From an uncultured bacterium (GTDB taxonomy: Bacteria; Verrucomicrobiota; Lentisphaeria; Victivallales; UBA1829), in the NCBI GenBank assembly GCA_902762495.1, contig CACWOL010000031.1, forward strand, positions 1 through 41,228: DNA of 41,228 nucleotides, read 5' to 3'. The position numbers and the translations under genes are program-made. How positions within the stretch are numbered: position 1 is the stretch's first letter; each line of letters begins with the position of its first letter. Under the pieces are notes generated by a model. It worked only from the letters and a program-made list of their open reading frames with translations, searched no databases and had not been told where the DNA came from. Of this stretch, positions 1 to 9,505 are shown piece after piece.

Positions 1-1
1 C

Positions 2-2416
2 ATGAGGCTGATCCTTTCTGAAAACGAAGTCGATGATCCGGCCTGCCCGCGTGAAGTGCGGGAGTGCAAACTCACTGGAGAGGAACTGGCTGCTTCGCCG
101 GAAGCCCGGCGGGAAATGGCGATCGATATTGTCTTCGGGAAAGATTACTCCCTCTATAAAGACCAAATATACAACTCGATCGACAGAAGCCTCGGGAATG
201 CAATTCTGTTCTTTTCATCGCAGAGAAAAGATGTCCTCGACCGGTATCATCGCTTTTACTTCTACCAAATGCTTGCGATGACCTGTTTTGCTCCGCTTCT
301 TGTGCTGTTTACCCTGTTCCTGCTCCGTCTGCGCGGACGTGCGAACAAATTCCTGCGCAGCGTCCTGGACAACATCCCGATCATGTTCTTCATCAAGGAT
401 GCGAGAACGGAGCGCTATGTGGACTGCAACATGGCATTTTCCAGTTTCGCGGGCAAGAACTCGGTCGCCGAAATGATCGGTTTTTCCGATGCCGAACTGT
501 TCGATGAAAGCACGGCAACGGATTTCGTGGCGAAAGACCGGAAAGCGCTTTCCGGCGATGAGCCGAATTCGTTTCTGGAAAATACGCTGGACGCACACGG
601 GAAACCGTACAGTTTCCTGACGACCAAGCTCAAGATCATGGACTTGGACGGAAAGACCTGTCTTTTCGGCATGTCGCAGGACGTGACGGAAGCGATGGAA
701 ACCCACCGCAACAGCGAGGCGATAGGCGAAGCGCTCCTCGCGCTTCAGTCCTACGACGCGGTATCCCATCCGCAGAAGGTGATTGAGGTCATCCGCAGAC
801 GTCTCGGCGCGGATTTCTGCCACCTGATCCGGTGCGACGAATCTCTGGGGCAGGCGATCGTCGAGCCGGACTGCCACGCGCACCGTATCCACGAGGCCCC
901 CTGCGAACGCCTCGTCGCCACTCTGGACGACTTCCGCTACTACACAAAAGATATTGTGCCGATGGAATCCTTCGTGATCGACCGAGATGCGCCGCAGTCG
1001 CTCATCCATACCTACGGCATTTTTGAGCCCGAGACCAGAACATGGAGGCCGTCAACGGCCTATTCCTCGCCCGTCATCATGGCCGGCAAACGCTTCGGGG
1101 ACATCGTCATCGGCTATGCCGGGAAACGAACCCTTTCCGCAATCGAAAAAGAATTTATCCAGATGAGCGTGAAGGTGCTGGAGAACGCGCTGGAACGCAA
1201 GCGTGCCAACGATGAACTGCACACCGCGCTCGACAAGGAAATCGAAGCCGAACGGGCGAAGAGCTACTTCTTCTCCTCCGTGTCGCACGACATCCGCACG
1301 CCACTCAACGCCATCATCGGCTACACCGAGCTCCTGATCGGCGGCATCGACGACATGAAGGAACGCGAAAAAGCGCTGTCCGCCATTTCCACCAGCGGCC
1401 ACACTCTGCTCCAGCTCATCAACGATGTACTGGATCTCTCCAAGCTCGAATCCGGCAAGATGGACATCAAGCCGGAACTCACCGACGTCCGCAAGATCGT
1501 CACATCCGTGCTTCATTCCTTCGACGTGGCCACAATGAACAGCGACGTTAAGCTGAAGGAGGAATACGGGGATTTGCCGCTGCTCGAGATCGACCCGCAG
1601 CGCATCCGACAGATCCTGTTCAACCTCATCGGCAACGCCGTCAAGTTCACAGAACACGGCGAGATCCGAGTCAAGGCCACATTCCGAAACAACATCAGCA
1701 ACGAAAACGGCGTCTTCACGCTCTCCGTCTCGGACACCGGCTGCGGCATCGCGGAAGCCGAAAAGGAAAAACTCATGACTCCGTATGTGCAGGTGGGCAC
1801 GAAAGCGAAGACAAAGGGGACCGGCCTCGGTCTCGCCATCTGCAAACAGCTTGCCATGCGCATGGGCGGCAACCTGACGTTCGTCTCCGAACTCGGGAAA
1901 GGCTCCACGTTCACGCTGGAACTCCGCGAGGTGAAGTACACAGAGCATTCGCCCGACGCGGACAAGAAGGCCGCCGCCGGGCAAGAACTCCTCAATCAAC
2001 GGATCAACGGCGACGACACGAGCGCCAGGATCAGGATTTCCGGCACGCAAAAAGAGATCGGCGAATACCGCATCCTGATTGCGGACGATGTCCCGCTGAA
2101 TCTCGCCGTCCTGAAAGCGCTCCTCACAAGGATCGGACTGCGCAACGTCGCGACCGCCGTCGACGGGCAGGACGCGTGGGAAAAGATCTCGAAATCGGAC
2201 ATCCCGTTCGACCTGATCCTGACCGACATGTGGATGCCGAAGATGGACGGCAAGGACTTGGTCACGAAGATCCGCGCGGACGAACGGTTCGCCGAGCTTC
2301 CGGTCTATGCCGTCACCGCCGACAGCGAGGAACAGAAGCAATTCGTGGAGCACGGGTTCACGGGAATCCTGCTGAAACCCGTCACCATCGACAAACTGTC
2401 CAGACTGTTCAACTGA
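2..2416 (+). CDS. Hybrid sensor histidine kinase with receiver domain (5' partial)
   Basis: Membrane sensor kinase of the two-component family. Residue numbers count from the ATG at base 2, but the frame is open to the window edge, so the true start may lie upstream. The order is: the end of an extracytoplasmic sensor region (to about 85), one membrane span (about 88-110), a PAS domain (about 115-230), a GAF-like region (about 240-400), HisKA with phospho-acceptor His429 in SVSHDIRTPLN, HATPase_c (about 535-650, with DTGCGIA and GTGLGLAI), and a C-terminal receiver with phospho-acceptor Asp742 (LTDMWMPKMDG) and Lys792. There is no DNA-binding output domain, so an Hpt protein or separate regulator would be needed (inference). 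The next gene starts 44 bases downstream on the same strand, so the two may be co-transcribed. Confidence 0.93.
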   Translation: MRLILSENEVDDPACPREVRECKLTGEELAASPEARREMAIDIVFGKDYSLYKDQIYNSIDRSLGNAILFFSSQRKDVLDRYHRFYFYQMLAMTCFAPLLVLFTLFLLRLRGRANKFLRSVLDNIPIMFFIKDARTERYVDCNMAFSSFAGKNSVAEMIGFSDAELFDESTATDFVAKDRKALSGDEPNSFLENTLDAHGKPYSFLTTKLKIMDLDGKTCLFGMSQDVTEAMETHRNSEAIGEALLALQSYDAVSHPQKVIEVIRRRLGADFCHLIRCDESLGQAIVEPDCHAHRIHEAPCERLVATLDDFRYYTKDIVPMESFVIDRDAPQSLIHTYGIFEPETRTWRPSTAYSSPVIMAGKRFGDIVIGYAGKRTLSAIEKEFIQMSVKVLENALERKRANDELHTALDKEIEAERAKSYFFSSVSHDIRTPLNAIIGYTELLIGGIDDMKEREKALSAISTSGHTLLQLINDVLDLSKLESGKMDIKPELTDVRKIVTSVLHSFDVATMNSDVKLKEEYGDLPLLEIDPQRIRQILFNLIGNAVKFTEHGEIRVKATFRNNISNENGVFTLSVSDTGCGIAEAEKEKLMTPYVQVGTKAKTKGTGLGLAICKQLAMRMGGNLTFVSELGKGSTFTLELREVKYTEHSPDADKKAAAGQELLNQRINGDDTSARIRISGTQKEIGEYRILIADDVPLNLAVLKALLTRIGLRNVATAVDGQDAWEKISKSDIPFDLILTDMWMPKMDGKDLVTKIRADERFAELPVYAVTADSEEQKQFVEHGFTGILLKPVTIDKLSRLFN

Positions 2417-2460
2417 AACATCTCTTTTCCCATACAGCAAACCAAACAAAGGAATGATCC

Positions 2461-5400
2461 GTGAAACACATTTCCAGCACGCTTTTTGCGTTTGCGCTCG
2501 CCGGTGCGGTCGCCGGATCGGCCGCAGGCGACTCCTCTGTCCCCGGCAACTCCCAGCCTGCCAGACCGGCGCATCCGCGCCATTTCGCGGATTTCCGGAC
2601 GACAGGCGTCAACCGCGAACTCAGCCATGCGCCGATCTACGGGACCTTCTACGACGAAGCGTCCGCGGCGGCGTACCGGAAAACGCCGTCGAAGTACACA
2701 CTGGACCTGAACGGCACGTGGAAATTCCAGCTGTTCGGCAGCCCGGAGAAAGCGCCGGACGAGTTTGTCAACCCCGATTTTCCCGATTCCGACTGGCTGG
2801 ATATGACCGTCCCCTCGAACTGGCAGAACGACATGCGTGTCCCGGACCGCGGCATTTACACGCGCGATGTTTATTTGTTTCAGAAGGAAGCGAACCCGCC
2901 GCTGCTGCCGGACGCGAATCCGACCGGATGCTACCGGCGCACGTTCGAGGTCCCGGCGGACTGGCTGGAACGCGACGTGCGGATCGTGTTCGACGGCGTG
3001 GACAGCGCGTACGATTTCTGGGTGAACGGGCATTACGCGGGATATGCGGAGGACAGCCGTCTTCCGTCCGAATTCGCGATCGCGAAGCTGCTGAAGCCCG
3101 GCAAAAACACGCTCGCCGTGAAGGTGTACCGCTTCTCCACCGGGACGTTCATGGAGTGTCAGGATGTCTGGCACATGAGCGGCATCTACCGGGGCGTCCG
3201 CCTGATGGCGCTGTCCCCTGTTCACCTGCGCGACTGGTCGGTGAAGACCACGTTCACCGACCCGGCGAAGAACGAGCGCCACGGCAAATCCGATGCAAAT
3301 CTGGACATCATGGCTTATTTGGAAACGCGCGCCCTGCCGCCCCAGCAGATCGGGAACTCCGGGTCCAGCTGGTATCCCGGCGTCCGCGTGAAGGCGCGCC
3401 TGGTCGACGCGGACGGAAAACTCGTCGCGGAGAGCGAACCGGCGAAGTTCTGCGGACAGACCAGCATGTACGGACGTCAGACCGAACGCGGCGCGGCCGA
3501 ACTATCCATGAAGATCGCCGCTCCCGAACAGTGGACCCCGGAAACACCTTACCTTTATAAGCTGTTTCTCCACCTCGTGGACGACGCCGGAAAAACGCTG
3601 GAGGTGCAATATGTGCCGGTCGGATTCCGTCAGATCGAGATTCGGGGCAGGGACGTCCTACTGAACGGCCAGCGTCTCATCGTGCGCGGCGTAAACCGCC
3701 ACGATTTCAGCGCGAAACACGCGTTTGCCGTGACCGAGGAGGACATGCGGCTCGATATCGAAACGATGAAAAAGCTCAACTTCAACGCCGTCCGCACATG
3801 CCACTACCCGAACAGCGACCTCTGGTACGAGCTGTGCGACGAATACGGTCTGATGGTCGTCGACGAGACCAACATCGAGACGCACGGCATGGGCGCTCAA
3901 CTCACGCGCGATCCCGCCTGGACCCCGGTTCTCATCGAACGCGCCCAGCGCATGGTGCTCCGCGACCGCAACCACCCGTGCATCGGGTTCTGGTCGCTCG
4001 GCAACGAATCCGGCATCGGCGCGAGCCACGCCGCCATGACTGCATGGATCCGGTTCGCCGACCCGACCCGTCCCGTGCAGTACGAGAGCGGCAACCCCGG
4101 CCCGGACGTCAGCGATATTTTCTGCCCCATGTATCCGCGCGTCGAGCAGATCCGGCGCGTGATGAACAATCCGAACGAGAAACGGCCTTACATCATGTGC
4201 GAATACGCCTATGCAAAAGGAAACGCCACGGGCGACTTTTTCAAATATTGGGACCTCGTGCACGAGAATCGCGGATTCCATGGCGGATTCCTCTGGGACT
4301 GGGCGGACAAGGCGCTCCTGAACGTGATCGCAAAGACGGGCGAGGTCAACTATGGGTACGGCAACGACTTCGGCGAGAACTATGATTATACGTTCATGGG
4401 GCAGCACGGCACGCAGGTGCTGAACGGCATTGTGGACGCCAAAGACAAGCCGCATCCCGGCGCGCAGGAAGTCCGCGTCTGCCAGTCTCCGATCCGGTTC
4501 GAACTCGACGGCGGAAAGATCACGGTCATCAACGAACGCAACAACGCCTCGACCGCCGACCTGAAATTCCGCTGGGAAGCCACGAAAAACGGCTATGTCG
4601 TCAAGTCCGGTGCGCTGGACGTCCCCGTGACCGAGTGCTTCGAAAGCTCTGTCGTGGATATGCCGTTCGAAGATGGGATCGCGGATCAGGACGATATGTG
4701 GTTCCTGAACCTCTATTGCGACGGTCCGAAACACGAGATCACGCGCGTGCAGTTCCCGCTCAGCGACGCCGCCCGGAAACTCATCCGCCCGACCGCCCTG
4801 CTCAAAGGGAAAGCGCTTTCGCTCGATTCCAAGTTCCCGATGCGCGCGACGGAAACAGAAGACGCCCTCACGATCGGACCGTTCACGTGGTCCAAAAAGG
4901 ACGGCCGCCTGATCTCCATGAAGCGGCCTGACGGGACCGAACTGCTCGCCGCTCCCGCCGAGGAGATCTTCTTCCGCGCGCCGACCGACAACGACCGGAT
5001 GCTGGACCAGGACGGCACGTTCGCGAAGGACTGGATCCCGCTGATTCACGCGGAGCGCAAGCTCGTGGACTTCAAATGGGAACAGACGCCCGGCGCCGGG
5101 CATTATCATGTCTATGTCACCACGCGCATCGCGGACCGGATCGACTCGCACGTTAAATGGACCATCTCTTCCAGCCAGAACCGTTTCCTGGACTATCATC
5201 AGGAAGTGAACTTCACGCATGACGACCTGCACTCCGTGGCGCGCATCGGCATGATCTTCCCGCTCGTCGAGGGGTTCGAGAACGTGAAGTATTTCGGGCG
5301 CGGCCCGTACGAGAACTACCCGGACCGCACGCGAGCCGCGCTCGTCGGACGTTGGGAGACCACCGTGACCGACATGCTCGAAAACTATCTGGTGCCGACC

Positions 5401-5724
5401 GAATGCGGCGGACGCGGAAAAGTGTTCTCGCTTGAGCTTTCCGGCGACGGCGACGAGGCGTCGAAGAAACTGCGTGTCGTGAAGGGCACGGGGTTTCAGT
5501 TCTCCGCGCTGCACGTCTCCCCGTGGGACCTGATGGCCGCGGACCACAGCTGGGAGCTGAAACCCGGCAAACGGACGTGGCTGATCGTGGACGGCGCGCA
5601 CATGGGGGTAGGCGGCGACGACGGCTGGACCATCAATGTGCATGAGGAATACCAGCTGCGCGCCCGTCCGTCGGGATACATCCTGGATTTCTCGCTGGAT
5701 TTTCCCTCCTCGGAGGATGAATAA
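2461..5724 (+). CDS. Secreted glycoside hydrolase family 2 beta-galactosidase (LacZ type)
   Basis: Hydrolyses terminal beta-galactosides, probably in the periplasm or outside the cell. The start is GTG at 2461, with AAAGGA at 2448-2453 seven bases upstream; an ATG at 2454 opens a different frame. The 1087-residue protein begins with a Sec-type signal peptide (KHISSTLFAFALAGAVAGSAA). It then has the LacZ layout: jelly-roll sugar-binding domain, immunoglobulin-like domain, TIM barrel, and the Bgal_small C-terminal domain (DNDRMLDQDG, GRGPYENYPDR). The acid/base Glu516 lies in WSLGNESGIG and the nucleophile Glu581 in CEYAYAKGN; both are intact. The length is slightly above that of E. coli LacZ (about 1020), partly because of the signal peptide. 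The family is certain; the exact substrate is not. Confidence 0.95.
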   Translation: MKHISSTLFAFALAGAVAGSAAGDSSVPGNSQPARPAHPRHFADFRTTGVNRELSHAPIYGTFYDEASAAAYRKTPSKYTLDLNGTWKFQLFGSPEKAPDEFVNPDFPDSDWLDMTVPSNWQNDMRVPDRGIYTRDVYLFQKEANPPLLPDANPTGCYRRTFEVPADWLERDVRIVFDGVDSAYDFWVNGHYAGYAEDSRLPSEFAIAKLLKPGKNTLAVKVYRFSTGTFMECQDVWHMSGIYRGVRLMALSPVHLRDWSVKTTFTDPAKNERHGKSDANLDIMAYLETRALPPQQIGNSGSSWYPGVRVKARLVDADGKLVAESEPAKFCGQTSMYGRQTERGAAELSMKIAAPEQWTPETPYLYKLFLHLVDDAGKTLEVQYVPVGFRQIEIRGRDVLLNGQRLIVRGVNRHDFSAKHAFAVTEEDMRLDIETMKKLNFNAVRTCHYPNSDLWYELCDEYGLMVVDETNIETHGMGAQLTRDPAWTPVLIERAQRMVLRDRNHPCIGFWSLGNESGIGASHAAMTAWIRFADPTRPVQYESGNPGPDVSDIFCPMYPRVEQIRRVMNNPNEKRPYIMCEYAYAKGNATGDFFKYWDLVHENRGFHGGFLWDWADKALLNVIAKTGEVNYGYGNDFGENYDYTFMGQHGTQVLNGIVDAKDKPHPGAQEVRVCQSPIRFELDGGKITVINERNNASTADLKFRWEATKNGYVVKSGALDVPVTECFESSVVDMPFEDGIADQDDMWFLNLYCDGPKHEITRVQFPLSDAARKLIRPTALLKGKALSLDSKFPMRATETEDALTIGPFTWSKKDGRLISMKRPDGTELLAAPAEEIFFRAPTDNDRMLDQDGTFAKDWIPLIHAERKLVDFKWEQTPGAGHYHVYVTTRIADRIDSHVKWTISSSQNRFLDYHQEVNFTHDDLHSVARIGMIFPLVEGFENVKYFGRGPYENYPDRTRAALVGRWETTVTDMLENYLVPTECGGRGKVFSLELSGDGDEASKKLRVVKGTGFQFSALHVSPWDLMAADHSWELKPGKRTWLIVDGAHMGVGGDDGWTINVHEEYQLRARPSGYILDFSLDFPSSEDE

Positions 5725-5763
5725 CCGCATGCCCGGTATGCAGAAAAAAAGAAAATCTTATGC

Positions 5764-5791
5764 TTGATATTTGCTCTTTGCCTGCTATATT
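5764..5791 (+). promoter_or_regulatory. Sigma-70-like promoter
   Basis: TTGATA (5764-5769), 16 bases, TATATT (5786-5791), preceded by TGC (an extended -10 form). It faces the PIG-L deacetylase remnant, whose reading frame opens about 90 bases downstream. Confidence 0.55.
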
Positions 5792-5883
5792 AAACAAAGA
5801 ATTGAACCTATTTCATGCCAATTCGAGCTTATCCAGTCAGATGAAACAGATTTGTTTTTACTGTACCAGAGTGCGGAAAATAG

Positions 5884-6354
5884 ACAGGAGTCCGACATGA
5901 TCATAAAATCTTTTCTTCCTTCTCGAATCGTTACGAATTCGAATTGCTTGCGGACCTCTTCGAGGTCGACGCCTCGGAAATCATTCCGGACAAACCGCTT
6001 TCGGCGCGGAAAATGATAAAGGCCCAGCATGCGAAAGCCCGGCTCATCGAATATGAAGTCTGGGTGCCGATACCCGCCCCGCAGGTGATCCTGGACATCA
6101 GCGACGTGGTCGAACAGAAAAAACAGGCGCTGTCCCTTTACGAATCTCAGCTCAAGTGCTACGACTACGTCAATTTCGCCTACGGTCTGGGACTATACCG
6201 GGGAGGTCGCTTCAAACGGCCCAGCGTCGAAGCTTTTTTCGTTCCGCCGAGGTTCTATCATTTAAAAATCCTGGTCCGGCTTCTGACCACTTATGCCTTC
6301 CGGGAAAAGGTCAAAAAGATATATTCGGTTTTGACCGGCAGGGAAAAGCGGTAG
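5884..6354 (+). pseudogene. C-terminal fragment of a PIG-L/LmbE-family deacetylase
   Basis: The family removes N-acetyl groups from sugars such as GlcNAc-PI or bacillithiol precursors. The open frame runs from after a TAG at 5881 to a TAG at 6352, with only a TTG (5944) as an early start codon. The segment about VILDISDVVEQKKQAL, the SLYESQLK stretch and GGRFKRPSVEAFFVP match the C-terminal third of PIG-L proteins. The N-terminal metal-binding HPDDE motif and the central His/Asp motifs are absent, and I could not find them upstream in any frame. I therefore read this as a 5'-truncated remnant, although a promoter-like sequence precedes it. An alternative is a short divergent protein initiating at TTG 5944. 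Confidence 0.55.
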
Positions 6355-6356
6355 CA

Positions 6357-6384
6357 AAGCCCCCTCGAAAAAGAGTCCGGGCTT
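6357..6384 (-). terminator. Possible hairpin terminator after the kinase gene
   Basis: AAGCCC (6357-6362) pairs with GGGCTT (6379-6384), and an inner CTC/GAG pairing is possible. It lies 60-90 bases past the end of the leftward WaaP-like gene. There is no strong U tract, so this is weak. Confidence 0.3.
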
Positions 6385-6446
6385 CAGGGGAGTCGTTTGG
6401 GCACAGCGGAAGGACACTTGCCGAGGAAAAGGCTGTGCTCCGCTTT

Positions 6447-7649
6447 CTACCCCTCGAATCCGGTGTAGAGGCGCGTCAGGTCGGTCAGATAGAACGTCCC
6501 GTCCGGCAGACGCAGGGCGCAGTCCGCGGGCGCTTCGACCATCTGTTCGTCCAGCGTGCGCCAGAAGAACGCCGCATCGGCGTCGTCCGAGGCGAAGGGC
6601 ATCGGCTCCAGTCCGGCGGGCAGAGGCTCCAGCCAGAGCTCGTTCGGGCGGGCGAACGCGACCACGCGGCGATGTTTGACCCGGAGCATCTGCAGATAGA
6701 AGCTCCGCAGATAGATGCATTCCGCCATGGCTTCGTTTTCCATGCGGAGAAGTTCGTATCCGGCAGGCATCCCATGCGCGGCATCTTCCTTCGTAAGGAG
6801 CGGACGGCTCAGCCAGTCTTTCCGCAGGAGCATCGTGCGGTCGGGCGCGCCGGGGCAGGGGACCGCATCGGCGAATTTCGGATAGCCGCTCAATGCCTGG
6901 GCGCTGCGCTTGTCCCATGTTTCAAGAAGGTGCTGTGCATTGTGCAGGACCTCGGAGAAATAGAACGTCTCGGCCTCTGCGTCCGTCTCCGCCGCGCCGA
7001 TCTCGCGGATGGCACGAAGCATTTGTTTCCGGGACAGCCCTTCGCGGAGCGAGACGATGCAACGGCTCATGAAACGTCGTGCGGCGGGCTCAATATCGCC
7101 CGGATGTTCGATCGCGATCAGGTCCACCCACGCGAGCGCGTGCGTGTCGGGGTTATAGAGGATATTGCCGAAATGCAGGTCGCCATGATAAAAACCGGCA
7201 TCGAAGAACTTCTTCAGGAACGCCGTGATCTCCGACAGAACGCCGTCGGCATTCCCGCCGCCGTACACGATTTGGTCGTAAAAGAACTGGTCCATGGTCA
7301 CGGAGCCGGGCATATCGCGCGTAATCAGCAGATTCGTGCCGCCGAGTTTGCCCCAGCCGACACATTCCACCGCGGGTATCCCCGCCGAAGCCAGATTCCG
7401 TCCGATCTCGTACTCCTCGCGCGCTTTCGGGTGCAGATAGTTCCGGAAGGACGTCATAAGGCTGGTCGCGAGCTCGAATTTCAGGAAATAATCCTCGCAA
7501 CGGTACACCGCGCGCACGGGTGTGCTTTTTATAAGGTGTTGAGCGGACAGGACTTGACTGCGGATGGTTTCCGCAGTCTTTTCGGACGGGATATGCCATT
7601 CCCAGCGTTTGGATTTGAGGAGGGCAGGGCGGAGAGGAGTCGATTTCAT
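6447..7649 (-). CDS. Lipopolysaccharide-core-kinase-like (WaaP/KdkA-type) protein
   Basis: Protein-kinase-fold enzyme of the kind that phosphorylates sugars of the LPS core. Kinase residues visible are Lys57 (YFLKFE), the catalytic loop HGDLHFGN with Asp157, and Asp176 in AWVDL as the metal-binding Asp equivalent. The start ATG at 7649 has GAAGG eight bases upstream; a TTG one codon earlier is possible. The first about 265 residues are the kinase. The remaining 135 (about 266-400) form an unrecognised C-terminal region with EAMAECIYLRSF and KHRRVVAFARPNELWLEPL, so the protein is longer than typical WaaP (about 265). It reads away from the flippase gene, with divergent promoters between them. 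The substrate is not determinable; a surface-glycan role is inferred from the neighbours. Confidence 0.75.
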   Translation of the reverse strand: MKSTPLRPALLKSKRWEWHIPSEKTAETIRSQVLSAQHLIKSTPVRAVYRCEDYFLKFELATSLMTSFRNYLHPKAREEYEIGRNLASAGIPAVECVGWGKLGGTNLLITRDMPGSVTMDQFFYDQIVYGGGNADGVLSEITAFLKKFFDAGFYHGDLHFGNILYNPDTHALAWVDLIAIEHPGDIEPAARRFMSRCIVSLREGLSRKQMLRAIREIGAAETDAEAETFYFSEVLHNAQHLLETWDKRSAQALSGYPKFADAVPCPGAPDRTMLLRKDWLSRPLLTKEDAAHGMPAGYELLRMENEAMAECIYLRSFYLQMLRVKHRRVVAFARPNELWLEPLPAGLEPMPFASDDADAAFFWRTLDEQMVEAPADCALRLPDGTFYLTDLTRLYTGFEG

Positions 7650-7689
7650 CAAATGGACCTTCGAACTAATTATCTGCTTATACTTCTAA

Positions 7690-7718
7690 AATATAACACC
7701 TACTTGGGAAAATATCAA
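7690..7718 (-). promoter_or_regulatory. Promoter for the WaaP-like kinase gene
   Basis: Read leftward: TTGATA (7718-7713), 17 bases, TATATT (7695-7690). The implied transcript start is about 35 bases before the ATG at 7649, which fits the chosen start. Confidence 0.7.
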
Positions 7719-7798
7719 GCAAAAACCGGAAATAAGCATCAGCTTTCCAGAGAATCGTGAATTTCATCGGCCAATCGAAAAATAACAACGAATCACAC

Positions 7799-7826
7799 TT
7801 GAAAGATGACTGGCAACTGCTATATT
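7799..7826 (+). promoter_or_regulatory. Promoter for the flippase gene
   Basis: TTGAAA (7799-7804), 16 bases, TGC-TATATT (-10 at 7821-7826), ending 65 bases before the ATG at 7892. The spacing and TGC extension match the promoter at 5764. Confidence 0.7.
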
Positions 7827-7891
7827 ATCTTGTCTTTTTTTTATACAATCCCTATCCGGAAAAACAGTCCCGCTGATCTGCACGACACAAA

Positions 7892-9439
7892 ATGAAGCTG
7901 AATTTTGTTCAAAACACGAAAAGAAACGTTGTCGCCGGGGGCATCAACCAGGTGTTTCAACTGCTGTTTCCTTTCCTGAACAGAACTCTTTTCCTCTGGC
8001 TGCTTGGACCGGAATATCTGGGACTGAACGGGCTGTTTGCCTCGATCCTCGGCGTCCTGCGTCTTGCGGAACTGGGCTTCGGTTCTGCGGTGGGATGCTC
8101 CATGTTCAAACTGGTCGCAAGGGATGACCGGGAACAGATATGTGCTTGCCTCCATTTTTTCCGGTCTCTCTACCATGGAGTCGGCATTGTCATTTTCGTG
8201 ATCGGACTTTGCCTTTTGCCGTTTATTCCTCATATCATCCATGGGTATGTTCCGCCAGGCATCAACATCTATGTGCTTTACCTGATTCACCTTGTCAATA
8301 CTTCAGTCGGATATTTCTTTTTCTCTTATCGCGGCTGTATTTTGACGGTTCATCATCGCGGAGACGTCATCACCAACATCAATACAATCGTCTCCATCGT
8401 GCAATACATCACGGTTGCTCTGATTTTAATTTTTACCCGCAATTATTACTATTATGTCATTGCCACTGTGATCTTTACGGTCATATCCAATCTTTTGCTT
8501 CTGTTCGCGACAAGGCGGCTCTTTCCTGATATCGAACCGCACGGCAACCCGAAACGCGCGTTGCGGCATCGGATTCTTGTTGACGCCAGGTCGGTTTTCC
8601 TGCACAAGATCGGGGGTGTGGTATTGTATCTCTTTGACAACATCGTAATATCTTATTCTCTAGGACTTGCCGCCATCGCGGTTTATGGAAATTACAACTT
8701 TATACGACTGGCTGTCGCCGGTTTCGTGGGTATTATGGCCGGATCAATCCGGGCAGGAATCGGGAATCGGATTCACACCGACACCAGAGAGAACATTTTT
8801 TTATTGTTTATGAAGCTTCACCGACTGTCGATGATCGGTGCGGTCTGGAGTATGGCGGTCATGATCGCACTTTACCAGCCGTTTATGCGAGTTTGGACAA
8901 AAGAAGATCCCGCTCTCATGCGGCATATGCTTACGCCTTTGCTGATGGCATCCTGTTTCTTTGTGCTGCAGGCACGTCAGATGCTGCTGGTTTTCAAGGA
9001 GGCGGCCGACATCTGGCGTCAGGATCAATGGAAACCCCTTTGCTCGGCGACACTGAATCTTGGATTGAATATCCTGTTTGTTGTTACCTTCCCTGAAAAA
9101 TACAAGCTTGACGGCGTAATCTTTTCCACCGTTCTTGCCATCACGCTTGTCGATGCGCCGTGGGAGACATATATTATGTTCACCCGTTTCTTTAATGCCA
9201 TCCAGGCACGAGACTATCTGAAGCTCCAAGCAAAGTTTATTTTGATTGCCGTTCTGCTGTCTCTCGCCACATGGTACGGGGCAAACGCTGTGCCGTTAGA
9301 TGGTGTGTTTGGTTTATTGCTAAAGGGATGTGTCGCCGCGATCATTTCCGGAGGCTTGACTGTGGTATTCTTCCTTTCCGACATCAAGGTCTTTATAGAA
9401 AAACTTTTGAATCGGAACAGGGAATCTTCGTTCCACTAG
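7892..9439 (+). CDS. Polysaccharide flippase, Wzx/MATE-like membrane protein
   Basis: A 515-residue multi-span membrane protein of the oligosaccharide flippase superfamily, which moves lipid-linked glycans across the inner membrane. The N-terminal segment (NVVAGGINQVFQLLFPFLNR, then GPEYLGLNGLFASILGVLRLAELGFGSAV) is typical of the first helices of these transporters. About 12-14 hydrophobic segments run to the C terminus, including paired spans near 8300-8500 and 9230-9390. No clear Shine-Dalgarno precedes the ATG at 7892. The downstream nucleotidyltransferase gene follows within 70 bases on the same strand. Family membership is firm; the exported glycan is unknown. Confidence 0.87.
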   Translation: MKLNFVQNTKRNVVAGGINQVFQLLFPFLNRTLFLWLLGPEYLGLNGLFASILGVLRLAELGFGSAVGCSMFKLVARDDREQICACLHFFRSLYHGVGIVIFVIGLCLLPFIPHIIHGYVPPGINIYVLYLIHLVNTSVGYFFFSYRGCILTVHHRGDVITNINTIVSIVQYITVALILIFTRNYYYYVIATVIFTVISNLLLLFATRRLFPDIEPHGNPKRALRHRILVDARSVFLHKIGGVVLYLFDNIVISYSLGLAAIAVYGNYNFIRLAVAGFVGIMAGSIRAGIGNRIHTDTRENIFLLFMKLHRLSMIGAVWSMAVMIALYQPFMRVWTKEDPALMRHMLTPLLMASCFFVLQARQMLLVFKEAADIWRQDQWKPLCSATLNLGLNILFVVTFPEKYKLDGVIFSTVLAITLVDAPWETYIMFTRFFNAIQARDYLKLQAKFILIAVLLSLATWYGANAVPLDGVFGLLLKGCVAAIISGGLTVVFFLSDIKVFIEKLLNRNRESSFH

Positions 9440-9505
9440 TTCCTGAAAACCCAAAAGGGCTCTTTTGTTTGCCCGGTTTACATGAATCGAACAAGGCATT
9501 GTATT

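Noticed and set aside
1052..2449. A long minus-strand frame opposite the hybrid kinase
   Set aside because: Antisense shadow of a kinase with intact H, N, G and D boxes.
3658..5730. A 690-codon open frame on the minus strand opposite the beta-galactosidase
   Set aside because: The plus strand carries an unmistakable GH2 enzyme; the antisense frame is open only because of GC-rich third positions and has no recognisable motifs.
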